A stretch of 64,000 bases of DNA. It comes from Erodium maritimum (lineage: Eukaryota; Streptophyta; Magnoliopsida; Geraniales; Geraniaceae). The notes under the pieces are model-generated. The model did no database searches and was not told where the DNA came from. It saw nothing but the letters and a program-made list of their open reading frames with translations. The position numbers were made by a program, and so were the translations under genes. The stretch covers positions 36,225,039 to 36,289,038 of the forward strand of contig OY997590.1 of the NCBI GenBank assembly GCA_963921825.1, written 5' to 3'. Shown here piece after piece: positions 1 to 11,691 of the stretch (position 1 is its first letter; every line of letters begins with the position of its first letter).

Positions 1-682
1 CTTCTCCGGCCTTATCTCCCGACGACGTCGACCCGAACTACTCCAGCCAAGCCTCTCAACCACGCTCCGTCCACCTCGGCCCCTCGTTCCGACCCTAGCT
101 CTTGACCTCGGAGGCCGACTTCGAGTATTTCAGTTGCCATGTTTGTTTATTTTGCATGTTTGTGTCTTTATTTTGTTTTGTCCTCTCTACTGAAATTTTA
201 GATCTATAGTAGGTATGGTTGTTGGCTCTGATGACATGTCCGTTCGTGTCTTCCTATCGGTGCATCTCTTAAGAGAGTCGATAAGAAAGACCGAACTGAT
301 AGTTGTCGCGTCGTCCTTTTCGAGAGATATTCTCGTCCTTATTTACAACAAGGATAAAGTTTTCAATATTATTATTGAACAGTCCGGCAAGTTGGGCTGA
401 TTCGTTCTTTCTGGTCCCCAACAACCCATTTTCCATTTTTATTCCCGAAAGAGAAATCTGAAACGCCCAATTCAACACAGACCAGAACCAGACCTAACGC
501 TCTACACTGAGCTCACATCCACAAAACCTTCAGTAACCGCAGCTCACAAACGTGTGGATCTCTGAGGTTCTGTACCTGGACTCTCCCTCCGTCAACATGC
601 TTTCCGTTTCTAGACCCGCTGCTATAAGTACGGCCTCCCAATTCTCGCCCTTTTTCTCCACCTCCCTAAATTTCCCTCTAAA
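1..682. other. 5' flank of ATP sulfurylase, no gene seen
   Basis: The first 200 bases are C-rich and then become T-rich. I find no convincing reading frame on either strand. The last roughly 60 bases before the ATG at 683 probably form the 5' UTR of the ATP sulfurylase gene. The first 200 bases could belong to an upstream gene or repeat cut by the window edge. Confidence 0.4.
624..629 (+). promoter_or_regulatory. possible TATA box of ATP sulfurylase
   Basis: TATAAG lies 59 bases before the start codon at 683. The spacing would leave a very short 5' UTR, so this is only a candidate. Confidence 0.3.
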
Positions 683-3600
683 ATGGCGTCTCTTACCCTC
701 AGAGCACTGATTAGCTCTCAACCTAACTTCACCTCTCAATCCAGGCTAACGAATTGCGCCACAACCCATCTACCTATTCGATTCCACTCACCGAACCCAT
801 TAGTCCCGATCGTGTACCGGCGGCGAAAAATGCAGTCTTCTGGATCCATCAGGAGCTCCCTGATCGACCCCGATGGTGGTGTTTTGGTGGACCTGGTGGT
901 GCCGGAGGTCGAGCGCGCGGCGAAGTTGCTGCAGGCGGAATCGCTTCCCCAGGTGAAGCTGACAAAGATCGATGTGGAGTGGGTTCACGTGATCAGCGAG
1001 GGGTGGGCGAGTCCGCTGAGAGGGTTCATGAGGGAGAATCACTACTTGCAGAGCTTGCATTTCAATTTTATGAGGATGGAGGATGGGAGAATCGTCAACA
1101 TGTCGCTTCCCATTGTACTTGCCATCGATGACCAGGCCAAGGAGGCAATCGGGTCGTCTTCAGATGTCGGCTTGGTTGGGCCTGATGGAGATTATATTGC
1201 CATTCTCAGGAGGTTAGTCATTTTGAATAGCAATTATGGTTTGATTTCTAGCTATACACAGACTGTTGATAGTTGATATTTTGTTAAGGACATTGGCCGC
1301 ACTCACTTTATGAGTACACTATGATACGGTTAGAATTGAAGTTAGCTTAGATACAGTCAGTGAATCTAATTTTGCTTGAGAGAATACATGGAATAACCAT
1401 GCTTTTTTATATGCTTTCTCAGATAGTTTGTCAAGACAGTTGTTTGATGCATTTTCATTATATTTCAGCATCGAAGTATTCAAACACAATAAAGAAGAAA
1501 GGATTGCTAGAACTTGGGGCACAACAGCTCCAGGACTGCCATATGTGGAGGAGGTTATAACTCCAGCTGGAAATTGGCTCATTGGTGGTGATTTGGAAGT
1601 CCTGAAACCAATAAAATATAACGATGGGCTTGATCACTACAGGCTCTCCCCCACACAATTGAGAAAAGAATTTGATACGCGTCAGGCTGATGCAGTTTTT
1701 GCCTTTCAGTTGAGAAACCCTGTGCATAATGGGCACGCTTTGTTAATGAATGATACACGCAGGCGGCTTTTGGACATGGGATACAAGAATCCAATCTTAT
1801 TGCTGCATCCCTTAGGAGGTTTTACCAAGGCTGATGACGTACCCTTAGATGTTCGAATGGAACAACACAGCAAGGTCCTAATTATCTTTGATACGTCCTT
1901 AGTTTTATTAAACGATCTAGAATTCCCTATGCAATTACTAATTATCTGTACAACCATGATACAATCCAGTCCTTCCATTTTAGAAATAGTGTCAAATATC
2001 ATTGACATGCATCAGAGCATTTCATTTTAGAGCTGATGCCGGTTTGGCAATAGGAACTACAATCAATATTGAGTTTTTTTTGTTACCAAGTTACTCAGTA
2101 TTCACCCAAGGAATTTGTTCTTGTGCAGGTCCTAGAGGATGGAGTTCTTGATCCAGAGACTACCATTGTGTCCATATTCCCGTCACCTATGCATTATGCA
2201 GGCCCAACTGAAGTTCAGTGGCATGCCAAGGCACGAATAAATGCAGGTGCTAATTTTTACATTGTAGGTCGTGACCCTGCTGGTATGGGTCACCCAACAG
2301 AGAAGAGGGATTTATATGATCCTGATCATGGGAAAAAGGTGTTAAGCATGGCCCCTGGTCTGGAGAAGCTAAATATTTTACCATTCAGGGTAGGCATCAA
2401 TAATCTGGTTTATCCGTATATATTATCGGCATACTCTGGTTAACTTATATTTGCATTTTTCTGAGTTGTTTTCTTTCATTTAAGCTCCTGTATATGTCCA
2501 TCGATGTAATTGATTTTCCATGCTCCATAATCACTCTGTATTTTCCAACAGTAAGCACTTGACTGTCATTTGGTAAGAATACCAATTACCAAATTGGCTG
2601 AGTTTGTCTATATATATTCCACTACAGTTTTCCCCTAAATTCTTGCAACCTCTAAATGATCTGTAAAGACAATAATGTGGGATTCTTAGTTTGGAGAAAG
2701 ATTGTGGCACCCTCTCTCCCTCTCTCTTAGAGCCATTATCATGTACTTTCACATGTGACCTCATCTTGTGTGAGTGTGTGTGTGTTTATATACAGGTCCG
2801 TGAACCTGTCATCATATATGTAATGTGATGGTTCTTAGATTAAACCCGCTTAGCCATGAATTCATTTTTTTGGGATGTTTCAAGTGATATTTTCTCCGCA
2901 GTGAAGTTTTTCATCAATTGTTCTTTCTTGCTTTTTGTGCAGGTTGCAGCGTACGACACTGTGGCAAAGAAGATGGCATTTTTTGATCCATCACGTGCTA
3001 AGGAGTTCCTCTTCATCTCTGGAACTAAGGTACGAACAATATTCTATTGTTTGAGTAAAAGCATTTTCAAGTAATGGGACTTACCATTTAGATCTATTGT
3101 CGTGTGTAAGTGATAAGGGATCATTAGTCTATGTGTTTGCTTTCCTGTTTCTCTATGTTCTACCCTCTATTTTACTGCTATGGCATGATAGTGCTGTGCT
3201 AAGGTGAGTATATTTCATTGCATGAGTAAAATGTAGTGTTGTAAAAATTGGCTCAGTTGACCACCTAGGCTTAGAATTTTCCAGCACCGACCCGATTTTA
3301 CCAAATCGGGCTATTTTAGGCGTTTTTGGGCTATATATGATACCTCTTATAACTACATCGGCAATTAGATGATAAATGCTGCTTAGCTTAACTGGTGGGT
3401 CCATGTCATCCAACTACTAGGTCCTGGGTTCGATTCCCATGAAAAAATTATTATATGTATATATCTTAAATTTTTATTATTAGTCACTTTATGTTTTTAT
3501 TAAAATATTTAATTTTACTAAGAAATATATTTAAGATATTTATATTTTAACTTTATTATTTATAATAATTATTTTAAATTAGTATATATGATTTATCTTA

Positions 3601-4292
3601 ATTATTTATGATTAGTCGATTTATGTTTTTATTAAAACATTTATTATTAGTAAGAAATATTTAAGATATTTATGTTCTATTTTAAATTAAATTTATAATC
3701 ATAAATAATAAAATTAACATTAAAACTGGTACTAGTAAATAATAAATTATTATTTTATATTTTTATATAATATACTTCGTTTTAAATTTTTATATATATA
3801 AATTTATTTGATAAATTATTAAAAAATAGAAAAATACAAATCCGACTCGTCCCTGATTAATCCCTAGGGTCCTACCCGCCCGACTAGAACCTATTGTTTT
3901 AAAATGTATTGTGGAAGAACAACCCATTGTATAACCTATTTAACATGCCTTTCATATATAATCTATAGCTTAAATTTTGAAGGCCTTCTCTATTTCTCTC
4001 TCTCACACACACACTGTTTTTCCTTCAAGGAGACTGCTTTATGTGGGGTAAAAGATGCATACTTTGTCTTCTTTATGAGAACATGCTTGGAAGTCATACT
4101 TTGCTGCCAAATGAGTAAGTTATTGTGATTTATGGCTATACTGTTTGGGTGCAGATGCGTACTTTTGCGAAATCCGGGGAGAACCCACCAGATGGTTTCA
4201 TGTGTCCGGGAGGATGGGAAGTCCTCGTCAAATATTACGCGAGTTTGCAAGCCGAAGACGCAACAGGGGAATCTGCTGTTTTGTCCGCTTAG
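683..4292 (+). CDS. APS: ATP sulfurylase, plastid, five exons
   Basis: The enzyme makes adenosine 5'-phosphosulfate and pyrophosphate from ATP and sulfate, the entry step of plant sulfate assimilation. Exons are 683-1212, 1469-1874, 2129-2389, 2943-3029 and 4155-4292. All introns are GT-AG and phases agree, giving 473 aa, the usual plant length. Residues 1 to about 50 are rich in Ser, Thr and Arg with few acids, as in a chloroplast transit peptide. The nucleotide-binding motif [10 protein letters not shown] is at about 256-265, [10 protein letters not shown] at about 359-368, and FISGTKMR spans the exon 4/5 junction near 424-431. The C-terminus keeps the family motif [12 protein letters not shown]. 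No frameshift or stop is visible, so the gene looks intact. Many plant ATP sulfurylase mRNAs are miR395 targets. I saw no such site in exon 1, which would fit an APS2-like paralogue, but that is inference. Confidence 0.96.
3239..3901. mobile_element. Mutator-like non-autonomous element in intron 4 of ATP sulfurylase
   Basis: The insert is very AT-rich in the middle with GC-richer ends. It is flanked by near-identical 10-mers, AAATGTAGTG at 3229-3238 and AAATGTATTG at 3902-3911 (9 of 10 match). The ends are weakly inverted relative to each other: TTGTAAAAATTGG on the left, and TAAAACAATAGG reading inward from the right. A 9-10-bp duplication points to the Mutator superfamily. It encodes nothing. 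The exons on both sides splice in frame, so it is tolerated by the host gene. Confidence 0.55.
3377..3444 (+). repeat. tRNA-like (SINE-head-like) stretch
   Basis: The segment has a GCTTAGCTTAACTGG block resembling a pol III A box. About 35 bases later comes GGTTCGATTCC, an almost perfect tRNA B box (T-arm). The spacing and order match the head of tRNA-derived plant SINEs. No complete cloverleaf can be drawn, so it is not a functional tRNA gene. It sits inside the repeat in intron 4. Confidence 0.4.
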
Positions 4293-4383
4293 GTCCTCCT
4301 GCCATTTTACTAGCTAAGTTTTGTTAGTAGAACAAAGAACTGAACTATAGAATCCCAACTGAAACACCATTCATGTAGCAGCA

Positions 4384-4389
4384 AATAAA
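4384..4389 (+). terminator. poly(A) signal candidate of ATP sulfurylase
   Basis: AATAAA lies 92 bases after the stop codon at 4290-4292, a normal distance for a plant near-upstream polyadenylation element. Confidence 0.45.
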
Positions 4390-4399
4390 TTGAAGTTTG

Positions 4400-6138
4400 T
4401 TTGTTCCCACCACATTCTCTTTCTCTCCTCCTACCTTGAACGTTATTTTAACTAACAGTAACTTCCAGCAAGAGGCAATGCTCCGAGTCCAGAGTCCAGA
4501 CCATACAAAGAAAACATCCAGGCTGGCTTGGAGACACCTCTCCTGATGGTGTTGTAGAAATAGGGTGCATCAGATCTAACAAACAAAAGACCTTACAGAT
4601 AGATGTAGATTTGTACATTGAAACGAAAGTTGACACCCCATTGGTTATGTGCCCCGCGACCACCAAGGTAACGGGGCCCTTTTCGGTAAGTTCACTCTCC
4701 ATTCCTCCTGGTTGTTTGGTTTAATTGGTGTTGCAAGTTTAGGTGTTTAGATTCTTGATGTGGTTAGGGGTCACATTGTTAGGATCCTCCCATGTAGAAG
4801 AAAAGGGATAAGTGTAATGATTCTAGTACCTCGTCCTTACAATAATGTGCATGTCCTTGGGAAGGGTTTATGGAGGAGCAAGGTAACATGACTTTGTGGC
4901 TGTACCACAAACATAAACAGAGGTGGTTTTGTCTCAACTCCTCAGCCTGTTTTAGGTATGCATGGTCACTAGCCATTTCAGCTTTTGTAGGACCCATGTT
5001 TCCATTTCGATCCACCTTTCAACAAACCAATCTCATTCGCAGAACATGGCCTTTGCTTGCTTTTTCTGGGGAATAAAAACTACCACGCCTTCACTCAAGA
5101 CTTTGTGTTATGCAGAAACTATCTTTATTCAACCAACATATTATTGTCATTTTTATTATTCCTCTCGACAGTAAAACTCATCTGCAACGGAAAGAAACAG
5201 CAGCAGAGAAAGAGAGCAGATGCAAATTAATGCAATTGAAGGGGGTGCAATGCAACAATAAGTTGAAACGTGCAGAGCAAAAGAGCAAGGCCTTGGGCTC
5301 ATCTACCCCAAACATGCCATCCATAGCATAACAACAAGTGGTGCTACACTTTTTGAGCAGCACTTATGCTTCTTGAAATCATGAGCCCACACCTTCATCA
5401 ATATTATTCACTATTTTTACCACAGTAAAGACTGAACTATTCACTTTTATCATCCATAGGTAATTATGAATCTTGCACTAGTTGTATTTATACACTGATA
5501 TTTATGTTGACTTAATAAATCCATTTTCTTTTAGGGTACAGCAGACATGGGAGGAAAAGAAGATGGAAGAATGTGTCAAGCCACCCAAAAAGAGGGAACA
5601 GAGGAAAAGTCTTCTGACTTAGAAAATTGAAATTGGAGTCCCCAAAAGACCTGTGATTGATATAAAGAAATGCTGTTAAGACGAAACATACAAAACTTAC
5701 AATTGTGTCACCTCTTAACTTTCTTTTTTCCTTTTCTCTCATTCTTCTTTCCCTTTTTCTATTCATCAACAAGACAACAACACAATGCTCTCAATTATCA
5801 ACTACACAGCCAACACAAATTCATCTAACTTCATAACTCTCTATGGACTACATTTCTACTTATGAGTCCTATGTTAGGTAGTTCATTTCCACACGTGTGT
5901 CATCTGAGGACTGCAAAAAGACTCATATGTGTAGGTTGGACCTTCATATGCAGGTTATAGTCAATTATAAACCCAACTGTGCTGGTAATTCTAATGTTAT
6001 ATGTAAAAATTGGACTTCATAATTAGCATGTAAACCTTGTTGCACACATTTCTTGTATGATCTTGTATTGTAGTATATTAATCACTATACTAATTCTAGT
6101 GTAACTAAGAGTATATGATTATAGGAAATATATATATT
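4400..6138. other. intergenic, no gene supported
   Basis: The stretch has no ORF with recognisable homology. A 90-codon open frame without a usable Met (4452-4721) is noted under rejected items. The rest is AT-rich spacer. Confidence 0.5.
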
Positions 6139-6147
6139 TTTGTTTGG

Positions 6148-6440
6148 GGGTTAATTACCTTTTGTACTCTTTTTCTACTGTTTGTACCCCCGCGTTTTAT
6201 AACGTTTAATAACAATCCCTCTGTTTTGGTAACTGTCATTTGATACCCTTATGAATTGGTCACAGATCATTTAATACCCCTTATGTATTGATAACAGAAC
6301 ATTTAATACATTTTGTGAATTGGTCACAAATCATCAAAATGACGTAAACCTGACCAAAATTTTGTCTAGAACGTTACCAAAACATCATGGTACTAAAAAA
6401 TTGTAGTCAATAAAAAAAGGTTACTAAAAATAATCAACCC
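6148..6440. mobile_element. 293-bp MITE upstream of SAUR
   Basis: The ends form degenerate inverted repeats: GGGTTAATTACCTTTTGTAC on the left against GGGTTGATTATTTTTAGTAA read inward from the right. Flanks TTTGTTTGG (6139-6147) and TTTGTTTCG (6441-6449) match at 8 of 9 positions, so this looks like a 9-bp target duplication and a Mutator-type MITE. It encodes nothing. It ends about 150 bases before the SAUR TATA box and so could supply promoter sequence. Confidence 0.6.
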
Positions 6441-6590
6441 TTTGTTTCGAGGGTGAGAGTGAGGGAGTGTTTTGGGAGGGCCAGGGGTGTCCTTTGCAGG
6501 GGCAACAATAGAGCCAAGGAGAGAGGGTCCACTAAAACAACCCTATGGCGTGTACATGAGTTTGGGAGTCCTAAAGGTAAGGGTCTCACC

Positions 6591-6597
6591 ATAAATA
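6591..6597 (+). promoter_or_regulatory. TATA box of the SAUR gene
   Basis: ATAAATA is 71 bases before the SAUR start codon, a normal core promoter position. A GGTCTCAC sequence just upstream shares GTCTC with the auxin response element TGTCTC but lacks the first T. Confidence 0.5.
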
Positions 6598-6667
6598 CCC
6601 CTACAAATCTCCCTTGGACACACCACCTTGCAAGTTGCAACTCACCTTCCCCAAACACACTCTCAAA

Positions 6668-6967
6668 ATGGGCATGAAGAGATCAACCAAGCTGCCACAA
6701 GCACAGGGCATCAGGCAGATCCTCAAGAGGTGCTCCAGCCTCGGGAAGAAGCAACCTGCCGCCGAGGACGTCCCCAAGGGCCACTTTGTGGTGTACGTCG
6801 GAGAGAACAGGAGCAGGTACGTGGTACCCATTTCCTTCTTGACCCGACCCGAGTTCCAGAGCTTGCTCCATGAAGCAGAGGAAGAGTACGGGTTCAACCA
6901 CGCCATGGGTCTCACCATTCCTTGCCACCAAGACGTTTTTGAGTCTCTAACTTCCATGCTCAGATGA
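6668..6967 (+). CDS. SAUR: SAUR-family auxin-responsive protein
   Basis: This single-exon gene encodes 99 aa. SAUR proteins are small early auxin-response proteins; known members promote cell expansion by inhibiting PP2C.D phosphatases, which keeps plasma-membrane H+-ATPase active. The N-terminus is basic and carries the motif [14 protein letters not shown]. The SAUR core follows from about residue 36: [20 protein letters not shown], then a PEFQSLL helix, EEEYGF and a hydrophobic LTIPCHQ segment before a short C-terminus. I chose the Met at 6668 over an in-frame Met at 6614 because MGMKRS begins the usual family N-terminus and the TATA box at 6591 leaves the upstream Met almost no leader. The gene appears intact. 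Confidence 0.95.
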   Translation: MGMKRSTKLPQAQGIRQILKRCSSLGKKQPAAEDVPKGHFVVYVGENRSRYVVPISFLTRPEFQSLLHEAEEEYGFNHAMGLTIPCHQDVFESLTSMLR

Positions 6968-7345
6968 ACAACCCTTCAACCATAACATCACATAAACCTT
7001 TTTTTTGGAGATGAAGCTGCTCACCTGCTTCTCTGCTTGACTTTGTTGGGGTTATCATATTTTTACATTGACTCTGACCCGACAAAAACGACCCATGAAT
7101 CCTACTACTTTTTGGGTTTATATTGTAAATCTTTAACTATGTGGCCAAAAAATGAACAAGATTGGAATGTGGCTTGTTGTTTCTGTTGAACATTTTCACT
7201 ACATTTTGTTTTTCTCTTGCGCTTTACCAATTTTGAATATTCTTAATCTCAACTGGAGGTTGAAGCAAAGATCTCATTGTTGCTATTTGTGTTGTAATTT
7301 CTGGATACCATATTATTTTGATATGTCCCTCCAAATATGGATCTG
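6968..7345. other. SAUR 3' flank
   Basis: T-rich sequence follows the SAUR stop and should contain its 3' UTR. I saw no convincing DST-type instability element and no other gene. Confidence 0.4.
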
Positions 7346-7699
7346 TGTTGATGAAGTGTCAGTCTCAAATCGAAAGTGTGTGGATAAATTGATCCCTTGA
7401 TATACGTCTTAATGGCTCTACTCATTAGTTCGAGTTTTTTGGGTTGGATTCGGCTTTAACATGACATTAGAGCCTGGTTCGGCCCACAGTCTATTTGTCA
7501 CCTCCACCTTGTGGTCTCCGACCTATATGCAGATGTCTAGTCCTGCTATGACCCACGTGTAGATGTCCAGTCCTACACGTGAGGTAGTGTTGAAATGTAA
7601 ATGTCACATCAAAAGTGTGTGGATAAATTGACTTCTTGATATACACGTTAGTGTTTTCACCCATTAATTCGATCTATTGGGTTAGATTGAGCTTCCACA
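7346..7699 (+). mobile_element. TRIM-like miniature LTR retrotransposon
   Basis: Two direct repeats of about 115 bp (7346-7461 and 7588-7699) share AAGTGTGTGGATAAATTGA and TTGATATAC. Both begin TGTTGA and end in CA. Right after the first copy, TGACATTAGAGCCTGG is a decayed form of the plant initiator-Met primer binding site TGGTATCAGAGC. The internal part is only about 126 bp and codes for nothing. These are the features of a TRIM. The 5-bp flanks do not match, so the copy is old or the ends are off by a few bases. Confidence 0.6.
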
Positions 7700-9759
7700 T
7701 GTGTCAAATCTCTTCAATCATACCAATTATCTTCAATCTTGTGCTGCTATCTCTAGATCATCATACAAATGTGTACAATACAAGTATGAGACGGGGGAAG
7801 AACTCATTGTAGCTATGATTTTTTAATGAGATAGATATAGTTGGCGTTATAGAGAAAGAGGTCTTAAATGAAGTGTGGTTGAATAAAAAAGGCTTTTTAA
7901 GCTTAGCCAAAGTAGAAGCAGAGGCAGCAGTGAAGCCATTTACTGGCTTAGCTTTTTAGGGCAAAGTGGTCCATAAACTGCACTTGATTAATTGATTATT
8001 TAATGTCTCTCTTTAGTCAGTGGAACCGTACTGACCGGACACAACTCTGACCTTCAACGTAACGGACATTTTTGTTAGTTGCTGCTTTTCATTTTCATCT
8101 TTATGCATTAACAAGTCCTGCCGTTTTCGGCCGTCGATCAGACGGGTTGCCCCCACAAATTAACGGTCCCAATTGCGTGAGGCCATGGATTTCACATTTG
8201 GTTTAATGGCAGTATCTAGGGTTGGTTTGATTATTTTAACCTAGCTTATGGTTTATTAGATTAAGGTCTTAAACACGTCAAATAAAGGTTACTTATTAAT
8301 TGATTCTTACCCATCCAACTGATTAATGTTCTTCTAACCTTATGGTAGGAATGTAATGGGAATCTTAGAGCATCTTCAAAGGTCTTCGTTTGCTCGTGGT
8401 TTTAGTGTTGTTATAACGCATGTAACGGTTTCTGTAACTGTTCTTTGACGTAGGAACCGTTGTAGTACCACTCGTTGCAGCTTGTCGCCGCTTAATCCTG
8501 CAAACTGTCGTCGTTTAATCCTGCAAACCGCCTATATTGTACAAACTGTGAACTCACAAAAAGACGACACGTGTCTTTTTTACGTGCGCGCGGTGCTAGT
8601 TGCGCGCGCGTATAGTGCTGGTACCCCTCATGCAAAGTGTTAGTACTTTACACACACAAGTGCTGATACCTTACATACACAAGTACTGGTATTCTTTTTA
8701 TCAATTCAGAAAAAGTGATTTACAATCAAAGTCTCATGTGTTTATACAACAAAACTAAACCCCAACGTCCTAGTACAATAAGGAAACTAATCTCAAAGTC
8801 CTAATACGAATAAAAGAAATCTGAAAACCCTGTAACAAAGATGAAATAAACACCCAGACTCAAAATGTACCAATTTGAACCTCCTGATGACCGAAAAACA
8901 TCTTACATCATAGCAAAGCGATGTGTTTTTCTCAAGAGCCTGTTGCGACCCAAAAAAGGCTAGGGTTTTGTCGAATTCTAACACTGACTCCTTTTGGGGT
9001 TCTCCAACTACTACATCAATACGTCTACGATATAGACTACATCACATACACAAGTGCTAGTACCTTACATATACAAGTGCTGGTACTTTGTATACACGAG
9101 TGCTGGTACCAACATGTAGAGTAGCGGTGGTGCCATGTACCAACACTTTGCATGCGCGAAAAAGGACATGTTTCAGCATTGTATGGAAGGTACCAATGCT
9201 TTGCATAGGGGGTAGTGTTGGTACGTTACATAGACAAGTATTGGTACTTTATATACGTGGTGCTGGTACGAACACGTGCCAACACTTGCACGTTGGTACC
9301 AACACTTTGCATGCGCGAAAAAGAGATATGTGTCAGCATTTGTATGGAAGGGTACCAACGCTTCGTATGGGATGTACCAGAGCTATGCGTGTGTGCGAAA
9401 AAGACATGGGTCGCCTTCTTGGGAGTTCGTAGTTTGCACAATAAAGACGCGTTCGTATTTGATACTGAGTCTATATATATAAGAGTAAAGCCAATCAGTT
9501 TTAGTTTTGGTCTTGTGTTTTACCTTGCAAACTCATATAACGTTGGTAGTAGATCTGAAATCTCTATCTTGTCCCCAAGTCACAAAACGGAATCTACCAA
9601 GACATTATCACCAACCTAGTCATATGAATATCGAAAATATGCTTAACTTTATCGTTATTATCTTCATCTCTTTATCTCTGATATTGAGATTGAATATATG
9701 ACATAAATTGTCCTTCCTTATTATATTTAACACTTTGTTTCTTGACTACAAATAGTCTA
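7700..9759. other. intergenic with degenerate repeats
   Basis: I find no gene. The interval includes a GC-rich patch with alternating GCGCGCG near 8586-8611 and a family of short GTGCTGGTAC repeats from about 8610 to 9400. TTA then GAGCATCTTC at about 8368-8380 looks like a lone Harbinger-type terminus, but I did not find its partner. Confidence 0.45.
8610..9400. repeat. dispersed GTGCTGGTAC-type short repeats
   Basis: Variants of CAAGTGCTGGTACCTTACAT recur about a dozen times. A larger unit with CCAACACTTTGCATGCGCG and a following GAAAAAG occurs at about 9139-9166 and 9299-9326, which suggests an old tandem duplication. Short ORFs here repeat the same peptide pattern and are by-products of the repeat. 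Confidence 0.5.
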
Positions 9760-10084
9760 TAAGGCTATCCACAGTGGCTTCTCGGGACCGTCTTTTCGTG
9801 CGTTGAATCGGGTAAAAGATTAGCTTTTTACCGTCGATTTGTCGAATCTGAGTCTCGTGTCTAGTCGATTCGGAGAATCCGTTTTAGGCGGTCTAAAAAC
9901 CTGAAGACTCACAGGCCCGTCAAATCGACCGAAGCGTTGCTGACAACACAAATCATAGCGCTACACGTGGTGACATTTCGACAACCGAAGCAGAAAAGGC
10001 GCGGTGATTTAGCCACGTTGCATGGGTCAGCAGATTCGTTTAACCCTTAAATTTTTTTGTAAAAAAATAATAATAAATTTTTAT

Positions 10085-10092
10085 CTATAAAT
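10085..10092 (+). promoter_or_regulatory. TATA box before E1 transposase
   Basis: TATAAATA lies about 100 bases before the transposase start codon at 10191. Confidence 0.5.
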
Positions 10093-10190
10093 ACATGAAT
10101 CCCCACACAACAATCCCACAAATTCTCTCTAAACTCTCTCTCAAAGCCACAAAGGTCTCTCCTAATTCTTTGTGATACCGTATGGTGTTC

Positions 10191-11404
10191 ATGGATTCAT
10201 CGAGTAGTGACGAGTACGATCTCGGCGAAATGGACTACGCAACGTTATGAGCAACAACCCGAATAGAAAAGCAACAGATGTTGGAGTCCATATGAGCACA
10301 AGTTAGGGAGGCCGAGGCAAGTATGACGAACTTCGTCCTGGAGAAGCAGAAAAGAAAAGTCGTCTATACAGACCGAGTAGGAGCTCACGAGCATCTTATT
10401 TCTGACTACTTTGCAGATACCCCGACATATGATACCAAAAAAAATTCGTCGGCGTTTCAGAATGGGGAAATCAGTTTTCTTGAAACTCGTAAACGGGGTG
10501 TCCGAGTACGATTTGTACTTTGTCCAAAAGCCCGATTGTCGTGGCCGACCCGGATTCTCATCCATCCAAAAGTGTATGGAAGCTATGCGGATGTTGTGTT
10601 ACGGTTCATCGGTCGATAGTCTGGACGAGTATCTGAAGATGGGTAAACAACTGCCCTCGAGTGTGTGCACCAGTTTTACTACACCATAATCAACGTATTT
10701 GGTGATACCTATCTCCGGAAGCCCAACGATAATGACATTTCTTACATTACACGTATCAATGAAACCCCTAGTTTTCCAGGTTATATCGGCAACCTCGATT
10801 GTATGCATTGGGCGTGGAGGAATTATCCAAAAGCCCAACATGGGTATATGGGCGGGGCGATCATTCTGGATCTACGGTGATGTTAGAATTAGTTGCGGGG
10901 ACGAGACTTGGATTTGGCATGCTTACTTTAGTATGTCGGGTTTGAACAACAACATCAATGTCTTGAACCAATCGTCCATATTTGCGTATGTATTTCGGGG
11001 TGATCAGCCTTCCGTCGAGTTTCAGGTCAACGGTACGTCATACAACACTCCCTACTACCTAACAGATGGAAGTTACCCACTGTGGGCGTGCTTCGTGAAG
11101 TCTATCTCGGCACCACAACTACCGAAGCATAATTTTATACTCTAGAAAACATGAGGAAGCAAGGAAGGATGTGGAGAGGGCATTCAGGATACTGCAAGCT
11201 CGTTTCCATATCATTAGTAGGCATGCTCGAGATTGGGATGATAGGAAACTTGCGATAATCATACGGTCATGCATTATTATGCACAACATGATAGTGGAGG
11301 ACGAACGGGACACCTACCAGGGAGACATTGAACGCATCCCATCCGAAGAACCAATGTTACTAGTGATCCGACAGCCAATAGCAGAGTACGAAGACATTCG
11401 ATAA
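10191..11404 (+). pseudogene. PIF/Harbinger transposase (HARBI1/ALP1-like nuclease), frameshifted
   Basis: The active protein would be the DDE nuclease that excises and inserts the element. Pieces appear in order across frames: an acidic N-terminus (MDSSSSDEYD), a HEHLISDYFADTPTY helix, IRRRFRMGKSVFLKLV, LDEYLKMG, the first catalytic Asp in GNLDCMHWAW, then WIWHAYF, the second Asp in PYYLTDGSYPLW, and DVERAFRILQARF with the catalytic Glu. The C-terminus has CIIMHNMIVEDER. There are early in-frame stops after residue 19 and at least two frameshifts around 10850-10900, so it is dead. Family assignment is secure from motif order. Confidence 0.9.
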
Positions 11405-11611
11405 ATATCAAAATGGTTAAATGATCGAGCATCACACCAGCATCTCAAGGGTGATCTGGTTGAACACATTTAGTCTTTGTTTAGGCATGAGCTCCATACG
11501 AACAACGTCATGGAGTAACTTGGTAACTATATTTCCATGTACATGTTGTTCCTTTATTTCATGCCACCAAAATGCGAGTCAATTCATTTCCGATGGACCA
11601 ATTCGGTTGCC

Positions 11612-11618
11612 TATAAAA
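11612..11618 (+). promoter_or_regulatory. TATA box before the small E1 ORF
   Basis: TATAAAA is 80 bases before the ATG at 11692, a textbook core promoter distance. Confidence 0.5.
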
Positions 11619-11691
11619 GGGCACCCCCACACCACTCTTGAATGACACATTCAACTACATTCCCAAATATTACTAGTGTTCAACCAAAGTT

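Noticed and set aside
3408-3444. tRNA gene suggested by the B-box-like GGTTCGATTCC.
   Set aside because: No acceptor stem pairing and no complete cloverleaf. Better read as a SINE-type remnant.
4452-4724. Ninety-codon open frame on the plus strand after ATP sulfurylase, reading DTSPDGVVEIGCIRSN and further.
   Set aside because: No start Met in a usable place, no recognised family, no splice or promoter context. One open frame of this length can occur by chance.
8368-8385. TTA followed by GAGCATCTTCAAAGG, like a Harbinger/Tourist terminus.
   Set aside because: No matching inverted end with a TTA duplication was found in the following kilobases, so only a lone terminus can be claimed.
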